Source: Piscirickettsiaceae bacterium (GTDB lineage: Bacteria > Pseudomonadota > Gammaproteobacteria > Thiomicrospirales > Thiomicrospiraceae). From it: a stretch of DNA of 10,296 nucleotides. This document shows, piece after piece, positions 5,559 to 10,296 of this stretch. The stretch's first letter is position 1; the number at the start of each line of letters is the position of its first letter. The translations under genes were made by a program, and so were the position numbers. The stretch covers positions 1 through 10,296 of the forward strand of contig JALUXI010000201.1 in NCBI GenBank assembly GCA_027019045.1, given 5' to 3'. Below the pieces are notes generated by a model. The model did not search any database. It was given only the letters and a program-made list of their open reading frames with translations, and was not told where the DNA came from.

Positions 5559-7349
5559 ATGACCCCTAACCAACCATCCGCTAAAGAGGCTCAAACTGAG
5601 CTACACCGTGCCTTGAAGGTGGCTAAACGCTCTTTTATTGCCGTAGGACTATTTAGCTTTGTGATCAATATCTTAATGCTGACACCTGCCTTATATATGT
5701 TGCAGGTCTATGACCGTGTTATGCAGAGCCGAAGCATTGAAACTCTGATTTTGATTACACTCATTGTGGTGGTGCTATTTATTGTGATGGGGTTGTTGGA
5801 GATTATTCGTGCCAGAGTACTGGTTCGAGTAGGCAATAAGCTCGATATGCATCTCAATGGGCATTTGTTTGATAGCATCTTTCATATTGCCAAAATGAAC
5901 CCTGCTGCGGGAACCGCTCAGCCAATTACTGATTTAACCAAGGTTCGCCAATTTTTAACGGGGAATGGGGTGTTTGCTTTTTTTGATGCCCCTTGGTTTC
6001 CGATTTATCTTTTTATTTTGTATCTCTTTAGCCCTTGGTTGGCGTTATTTGCCTTTTTTGCCAGCTTGGTTATTATGACGATTACTTTAATAAATGATTT
6101 CACAACAAAAAAGCGCTTGGCTGAAGCGAATTTGCTACATAACCAAGCGCAAAATTTTGTGAGCCGAAACTTACAAAATGCAGAAGTGGTACATGCAATG
6201 GGAATGCATGTCCATTTGAAAAATCACTGGCTAAAACGACACTTGAAATTTTTAACTGCACAGTCTGAAGCAAGTGATATTGCTGGGAAATGGTCCAACT
6301 CCAGTAAAACCATGCGTCAGATGTTCCAAGCATTAACTTATGGTATTGGGGCTTATTTAGCCATTATGGGACAAATTTCTGACGGGATGATTATTGCCGG
6401 AGCGGTGTTAATGGGGCGTGCATTACAGCCTTTGGACTTGCTCACCAATACCTGGAAACAGTTCACTGAAAGCAAAATGGCATATAAGCGATTAAATGAC
6501 CTGCTGGCTCAAATTCCTGAAATTCCTGAAACCATGTCTTTGCCTGCCCCTAAAGGTGAAATTCGTTTAGAAAATGTCGTCGTAGTGCCTCCAGCCGCTA
6601 AAACACCTACCATCAAAGGGATCAATATGCAAATTCCCGCTGGCACCACAGTGGGATTGATTGGCCCCAGTGCTTCGGGGAAATCTACTTTAGCTCGAGC
6701 AATCTTAGGTGTTTGGCCTTTAACCAATGGAAAGGTACGACTTGATGGAGCAGATATTCACCAATGGAATACTGAAGAGTTAGGACCTTATATTGGTTAT
6801 CTACCACAAGACATTGAATTGTTTGAAGGCACCATTAGCCAAAATATTAGCCGATTTGGTGAACTGGATGCTGATGAGGTGATTAAAGCGGCTCAATTAG
6901 CGGGCGTGCATGAGATGATTCTTCGTTTGCCTCAAGGCTATGATACTTATGTCGGGCCAGGAGGTGCCACCCTTTCAGGTGGTCAACGACAGAGAGTTGG
7001 TTTAGCTCGAGCTCTTTACCGTCAGCCCAAATTATTGGTGTTAGATGAACCTAATTCCAACCTAGATGATGTGGGAGAAAAAGCCTTGCTTAATGCAATT
7101 AAGCAAATGCAAGCTCTTAAAAGTACCATTATTTTAATCACCCATAAAACTAATATTCTATCGGCTGTTGATCGTATTGCTGTCATGCAAGATGGGGTGG
7201 TGACTCATTATGATGAACGCAATAAAGTCCTTCAAGCCTTACAACAAGCTGCTCAGCCACAACAAGCTAAGCAAACGCAACCCAATCAACCCACTGGTGC
7301 GGTCAAAATGGGTAAACCAACCATGCGTAACCCTGGAGAATCAAAGTGA
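5559..7349 (+). CDS. Type I secretion ABC exporter (permease-ATPase fusion, PrtD/SapD-like)
   Basis: The 596-residue inner membrane protein powers type I secretion of a protein substrate with an uncleaved C-terminal signal. A six-helix ABC transmembrane domain fills residues 25-310, with clear helices near 28-48, 60-82 and 148-178. The ATPase domain follows: Walker A GPSASGKST (369-377), Q-loop Gln417, signature LSGGQ (472-476), Walker B LLVLDEP (492-498) with catalytic Glu497, and switch His529. DEPNSNLD is typical of the PrtD family. There is no N-terminal peptidase C39 domain, so it is neither a bacteriocin-type exporter nor HlyB/LapB-like. A Gln/Pro-rich tail (about 559-580) is extra. The ATG at 5559 has AAGGAAA 4-5 nt upstream. 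The stop overlaps the adaptor's GTG by 4 bp (GTGA), indicating translational coupling. Confidence 0.95.
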   Translation: MTPNQPSAKEAQTELHRALKVAKRSFIAVGLFSFVINILMLTPALYMLQVYDRVMQSRSIETLILITLIVVVLFIVMGLLEIIRARVLVRVGNKLDMHLNGHLFDSIFHIAKMNPAAGTAQPITDLTKVRQFLTGNGVFAFFDAPWFPIYLFILYLFSPWLALFAFFASLVIMTITLINDFTTKKRLAEANLLHNQAQNFVSRNLQNAEVVHAMGMHVHLKNHWLKRHLKFLTAQSEASDIAGKWSNSSKTMRQMFQALTYGIGAYLAIMGQISDGMIIAGAVLMGRALQPLDLLTNTWKQFTESKMAYKRLNDLLAQIPEIPETMSLPAPKGEIRLENVVVVPPAAKTPTIKGINMQIPAGTTVGLIGPSASGKSTLARAILGVWPLTNGKVRLDGADIHQWNTEELGPYIGYLPQDIELFEGTISQNISRFGELDADEVIKAAQLAGVHEMILRLPQGYDTYVGPGGATLSGGQRQRVGLARALYRQPKLLVLDEPNSNLDDVGEKALLNAIKQMQALKSTIILITHKTNILSAVDRIAVMQDGVVTHYDERNKVLQALQQAAQPQQAKQTQPNQPTGAVKMGKPTMRNPGESK

Positions 7350-8785
7350 GTAAACAATCTAACAACATCCATAAAACCTCTCCCAATGAAGCCGTCAAGG
7401 AAGAGGATATCATCGAAAAGGCTGAAAAAGGCATTGAATCACCAGAACAAATAATTGAAGAAGCCACTCAAGATCCTGAATTAAGTCTGCCAAATACCAA
7501 TGATGGTCGTTATATTCTTTACGGTTTAATCGTCATCTTCTTAATGTTTGTCATTGTCGGCGGCTGGTCTGCTACGGCTGAACTTAAATCAGGAGTCCCT
7601 GTTCCTGGTCAGGTTGTGGTTGAAGGTGAAAATAAAATTATTCAAAGCCCTGATGGCGGCGTGGTCGATAAAATTTATGTCGATACAGGTGATCATGTGA
7701 AAAAAGGGCAATTATTAGTTTTACTCAATACAACTAAGCTTCAATCCTCTTATGATTATTTCTATCAAAATTATCTAGACCAACTGGCTTCTAAATCTCG
7801 CTTACAGGCGGAAAACAAAGGCGAATCAGAAGTTTCATTTCCAAATGAGATTATAGCGTTACCCGCTGTAAAAAAAGAGAAGGTCACTCAACCTCAAATT
7901 TCTATTTTTGAAAATGATATGCAAACGCTGAATCATAACCGTCAGGTCGCCAAAGAGCAGATTCAAGTCTTAGAAAATAAAATTGCGGGACTTAAGGAAA
8001 GCATTACCTCTAAACAAGCGATGTTGGCATCTTATGAGGCTGAAGCTAAAGATCAACAAGAGTTATTTGATGCACACCTCACCGATATAAAACGCTTAAG
8101 AGACCTGAGAAGACAAATTGAGTCTTTAAAAGCGGATATTGCTCAAGCTGAATCTCAAATTCGATCTGCTGAAGGGGAAATTCAAAAAACCAGAACCAAG
8201 TTAAAGCTAGATGAAGAGCAGTTTTTCAAAAAAATCAAAGAAACATTAGTTCAAACAGAAACCAAGCTATCTGAAACTCAAGCTAAACTTAAAACCCTTC
8301 ATTATCAATTAAGTCATGCAAAGATTACTTCGCCTATTGATGGTACTGTACTTAATATAAAAGTCAATACAGTGGGTGCCGTCATCAAGCCTGCTGAGTC
8401 CATTATGGAAATTGTACCAAATGATTCTAAGTTGATTATTCAGGCAAAACTGAGTCCCCAGTATATTGATTATGTACATCCTGGATTAGATGCTGATTTG
8501 ATGTTTCCTGCCTTTAGACTCAAAGATACATTTATGCCAGTCATCCCTGGGAAAGTCTTCTATGTCGCAGCAGATAGCACCATAGATAAAAAAACTGGAA
8601 GAAGTTATTACCAAGTCAAACTTGAAGTCACTTCTAACGGCTTAAAAACACTTCAAAAAGACCATTTTAAACTGACTGCTGGCATGCCAGCGAATGTCAT
8701 TATCAAAATTGGACATCAGACAGTGTTAGAATACCTGCTCAAGCCTATTTTGGTGATGGCTGAAAAGGCATTCTTAGAAAACTAA
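7346..8785 (+). CDS. HlyD-family periplasmic adaptor of type I secretion (PrtE/SapE-like)
   Basis: The 479-residue membrane fusion protein bridges the ABC exporter and the TolC-like channel. It has an unusually long acidic cytoplasmic N-terminus (about 55 residues), one transmembrane helix (56-75), a biotinyl-lipoyl half-motif around VPGQVVVEGENKIIQSPDGG (86-104, extending to DTGDHVKKGQLLVLL at 113-127), a long alpha-helical hairpin (about 180-320), the second lipoyl half ITSPIDGTVLNI (327-338) and a beta-barrel. The end, LTAGMPANVIIKIGHQTVLE (443-462) followed by YLLKPI, is typical of type I secretion adaptors. It starts at a GTG with GGAG 7 nt upstream and overlaps the exporter by 4 bp. The partner channel is most likely the TolC-like protein encoded on the other strand at 2600-3913. 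Confidence 0.95.
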   Translation: MSKQSNNIHKTSPNEAVKEEDIIEKAEKGIESPEQIIEEATQDPELSLPNTNDGRYILYGLIVIFLMFVIVGGWSATAELKSGVPVPGQVVVEGENKIIQSPDGGVVDKIYVDTGDHVKKGQLLVLLNTTKLQSSYDYFYQNYLDQLASKSRLQAENKGESEVSFPNEIIALPAVKKEKVTQPQISIFENDMQTLNHNRQVAKEQIQVLENKIAGLKESITSKQAMLASYEAEAKDQQELFDAHLTDIKRLRDLRRQIESLKADIAQAESQIRSAEGEIQKTRTKLKLDEEQFFKKIKETLVQTETKLSETQAKLKTLHYQLSHAKITSPIDGTVLNIKVNTVGAVIKPAESIMEIVPNDSKLIIQAKLSPQYIDYVHPGLDADLMFPAFRLKDTFMPVIPGKVFYVAADSTIDKKTGRSYYQVKLEVTSNGLKTLQKDHFKLTAGMPANVIIKIGHQTVLEYLLKPILVMAEKAFLEN

Positions 8786-8786
8786 T

Positions 8787-8884
8787 TCTTATTGAGCGCT
8801 TTGCACGAGATGGATTCACGGATAAAAAAGGCTAAAATTTCTTTTTTCTTTCGCATCCTACTCATGCAAAGCTCTCTTATTGAG
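8787..8884. repeat. Nested inverted repeat bounded by 10-bp direct repeats
   Basis: Arms 8794-8817 and 8853-8876 are complementary at 19 of 24 positions, including an 8-bp perfect core (GCTTTGCA). Inside the 35-nt loop, AAAAAAG (8824-8830) pairs perfectly with CTTTTTT (8841-8847). The 10-bp sequence TCTTATTGAG occurs at both edges, 8787-8796 and 8875-8884, overlapping the outer ends of the arms by two or three bases. The layout resembles a small non-coding palindromic element with a duplicated target, or a structured RNA after the adaptor gene. The inner stem followed by CTTTC could act as a weak terminator. Confidence 0.5.
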
Positions 8885-8902
8885 GGTGTTAAATTACCCT
8901 CA
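8881..8902 (+). repeat. Hairpin in the leader of wbaP
   Basis: TGAGGGT (8881-8887) and ACCCTCA (8896-8902) form a perfect 7-bp stem with an 8-nt loop, 24 bp before the wbaP start. No T-run follows, so simple termination is unlikely. Its 5' arm overlaps the right copy of the TCTTATTGAG repeat, so it competes for the same bases as that larger structure. A leader role in wbaP expression is possible but unproven. I see no convincing sigma70 promoter between 8786 and 8926. Confidence 0.4.
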
Positions 8903-8926
8903 CACTCATTTAAAGCAAGGTAATTT

Positions 8927-10225
8927 GTGAAAGTTTATCTAGCAACCTTTTTATTGGCTCTGGCTGACTTTTTGGCATTGGATTTGAGTATTGCCTTAGC
9001 CTTCTGGGTTTTATTTGATCAATTCTTACCTCTAAAAAGTGAATTTCTATGGTTTTCCACCATAATTATTGCACTCTTTTTATACCAGGGTCTTTACTTT
9101 AATCGCTATGATTTCTGGCATGAAAGCCGTCTAATTCTAAAAACTTTGATCTTTAGCTTATTCCTTCTACTTCTCTTTTTCGCCCTCCTCCAAACAATCT
9201 CAAATTACCCTTCGCCCCCTATTTCTTGGCTAATATTGAGTTTATTCTTTTCCGCCTTCCTGCTCCCAGCCACCAAACAACTCCTTAAACGCAGTTTCTA
9301 TCATTTAAACCTTTGGCGTATTCCTGCTAAAATCTATGGGCTAGATCCAGAGTTAAGCTATACCATTTTCAAAAACCCTTATCTAGGGTATGAAAAAGCA
9401 AAAAATAACCAAGCAGAAACCATCTTTATTAACTCTGCAAAAATTCCTTTAGAAAAGCTCAAAGAAATTCTATTTCATGAAATCCAAGAACACCATCGTG
9501 TCATATTTATTCCTCTGGTCAATGAATTTGACTTAACCCATATGCCTGTTTATGAACTCACAAACGCAAGAACCAACTTAATCAGCCTAGAAAATCGCTT
9601 AAAAAACCCTCTCTATTTTTATCTAAAAAATACCATCGAATATACCATCATCATCTTCTCAGCGCCTTTATGGCTCTCTTTGATGGGCGTGATTGCATGG
9701 AGAATTAAACAAGAAGAGCCGAAGGCTTCTATTCTCTTTCGACAAACTCGCATAGGATTACACGGTAAGCCTTTTATCTGCTATAAGTTCCGTACAATGA
9801 AACCTCAGGCTGATCTGCTTTTACAAACCTATCTTTCACGACACCCTGAGGAAATTTCGTTTTATCAAAAGTACCATAAATATCAAAATGATCCTCGTAT
9901 TACGCCATTGGGTCATTTTTTAAGACGCACTTCTCTAGACGAAATCCCTCAAATTTTAAATGTATTAAAGGGAGAAATGAGTTTGGTTGGCCCTAGACCG
10001 CTTGTACCTGGAGAAATGCCCAAAGACACGCCTTTTGCAGACTTAATCTTAAGTGTTAAGCCAGGTATTACAGGACTATGGCAGGTCAGTGGTCGCAACC
10101 TACTCACCTTTGAACAAAGAACAGAGATGGATATTTGGTATATCCGAAACTGGAATCTTTGGTTAGATATAACACTCTACCTTAAGACAATTAAGATATT
10201 AATTTTTCCTGAATTCGTATCATAA
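8927..10225 (+). CDS. wbaP: Undecaprenyl-phosphate sugar-phosphate transferase, WbaP-like
   Basis: The 432-residue inner membrane enzyme should transfer a hexose-1-phosphate (galactose or glucose in the WbaP family) from a UDP-sugar to undecaprenyl phosphate, the first step of O-antigen, capsule or exopolysaccharide assembly. Four N-terminal helices (about 4-30, 40-58, 68-92, 98-118) precede a short soluble linker (120-230), a re-entrant or membrane helix (236-258) and the bacterial sugar transferase domain. That domain shows YKFRTM (286-291), DPR (322-324), SLDE with the Asp338-Glu339 dyad (336-339), GPRP (355-358) and GLWQVSGR (383-390). It is shorter than the roughly 475 residues of classical WbaP, mainly in the linker. 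The start is GTG with AAGG 6 nt upstream. The sugar cannot be decided; a PglC/WcaJ-type specificity is the alternative. Confidence 0.92.
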   Translation: MKVYLATFLLALADFLALDLSIALAFWVLFDQFLPLKSEFLWFSTIIIALFLYQGLYFNRYDFWHESRLILKTLIFSLFLLLLFFALLQTISNYPSPPISWLILSLFFSAFLLPATKQLLKRSFYHLNLWRIPAKIYGLDPELSYTIFKNPYLGYEKAKNNQAETIFINSAKIPLEKLKEILFHEIQEHHRVIFIPLVNEFDLTHMPVYELTNARTNLISLENRLKNPLYFYLKNTIEYTIIIFSAPLWLSLMGVIAWRIKQEEPKASILFRQTRIGLHGKPFICYKFRTMKPQADLLLQTYLSRHPEEISFYQKYHKYQNDPRITPLGHFLRRTSLDEIPQILNVLKGEMSLVGPRPLVPGEMPKDTPFADLILSVKPGITGLWQVSGRNLLTFEQRTEMDIWYIRNWNLWLDITLYLKTIKILIFPEFVS

Positions 10226-10268
10226 GTGCATAACCTTCAACCCTTAATTTAATTGTGAAGAAATCATT

Positions 10269-10296
10269 TTGCCAAAAATAGACAAGGCTCAAATGT
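10269..10296 (+). CDS. Possible start of the next gene, cut by the window edge
   Basis: An open frame runs from 10248 to the right edge. It offers an ATG at 10293 with AAGG (10284-10287) 5 nt upstream, or an in-frame TTG at 10269 that would read (M)PKIDKAQM. Spacing from wbaP (about 45-70 bp) suits a further gene of the same operon. Too little is visible to name it. Confidence 0.25.

Noticed and set aside
5554..5561. ATGTAATG just before the ABC gene, a possible start-stop mini-ORF
   Set aside because: A two-codon ATG-TAA overlap can arise by chance; the ribosome site is suitably placed for the real ATG at 5559.
6511..6531. Short tandem repeat ATTCCTGAA x2 in the ABC gene
   Set aside because: It encodes Ile-Pro-Glu twice in the linker before the ATPase domain; two copies are too few to be a meaningful repeat.

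Overview
The window is AT-rich, tightly packed Gram-negative DNA. TolC-family and HlyD-family proteins, a PrtD-type exporter, undecaprenyl-phosphate sugar chemistry and a proteobacterial RAYT-like domain point to Pseudomonadota, most likely a gammaproteobacterium. I cannot name the genus. There are seven genes: six complete and one running off the left edge. No rRNA, tRNA, CRISPR array or complete insertion sequence is visible.

Left block, minus strand, in transcription order: a RAYT-SapC fusion gene (5372 to 3996), a TolC-family outer membrane channel (3913 to 2600), a bifunctional GDP-mannose synthesis enzyme ManC/XanB (2512 to 1091) and a GT4 glycosyltransferase overlapping it (1101 to beyond the left edge). 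Right block, plus strand: a PrtD-type ABC exporter (5559-7349), an HlyD-family adaptor overlapping it by 4 bp (7346-8785), a 141-bp intergenic region rich in inverted repeats, and a WbaP-like sugar-phosphate transferase that starts lipid-linked glycan synthesis (8927-10225). The blocks diverge from a 186-bp gap (5373-5558) with sigma70-like promoters pointing both ways.

Together the SapC domain, ABC exporter, adaptor and outer membrane channel match the SapC, D, E and F components of the Campylobacter fetus S-layer export locus. No secreted substrate is encoded here. The neighbouring GDP-mannose, glycosyltransferase and WbaP genes suggest co-inheritance of protein export with a surface polysaccharide, possibly the anchor for the exported protein.

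The most unusual feature is the RAYT-SapC gene. Its first half looks like a whole REP-associated tyrosine transposase, including the C-terminal basic RGRP tail, but the first His of the HUH motif is Thr and the expected nucleophile Tyr is Phe. Its second half is a full-length SapC domain. A strong Shine-Dalgarno sequence inside the ORF precedes a Met exactly where SapC begins, so the gene may make both a fusion and a free SapC. This looks like a domesticated, probably catalytically dead DNA-binding transposase joined to an S-layer export factor.
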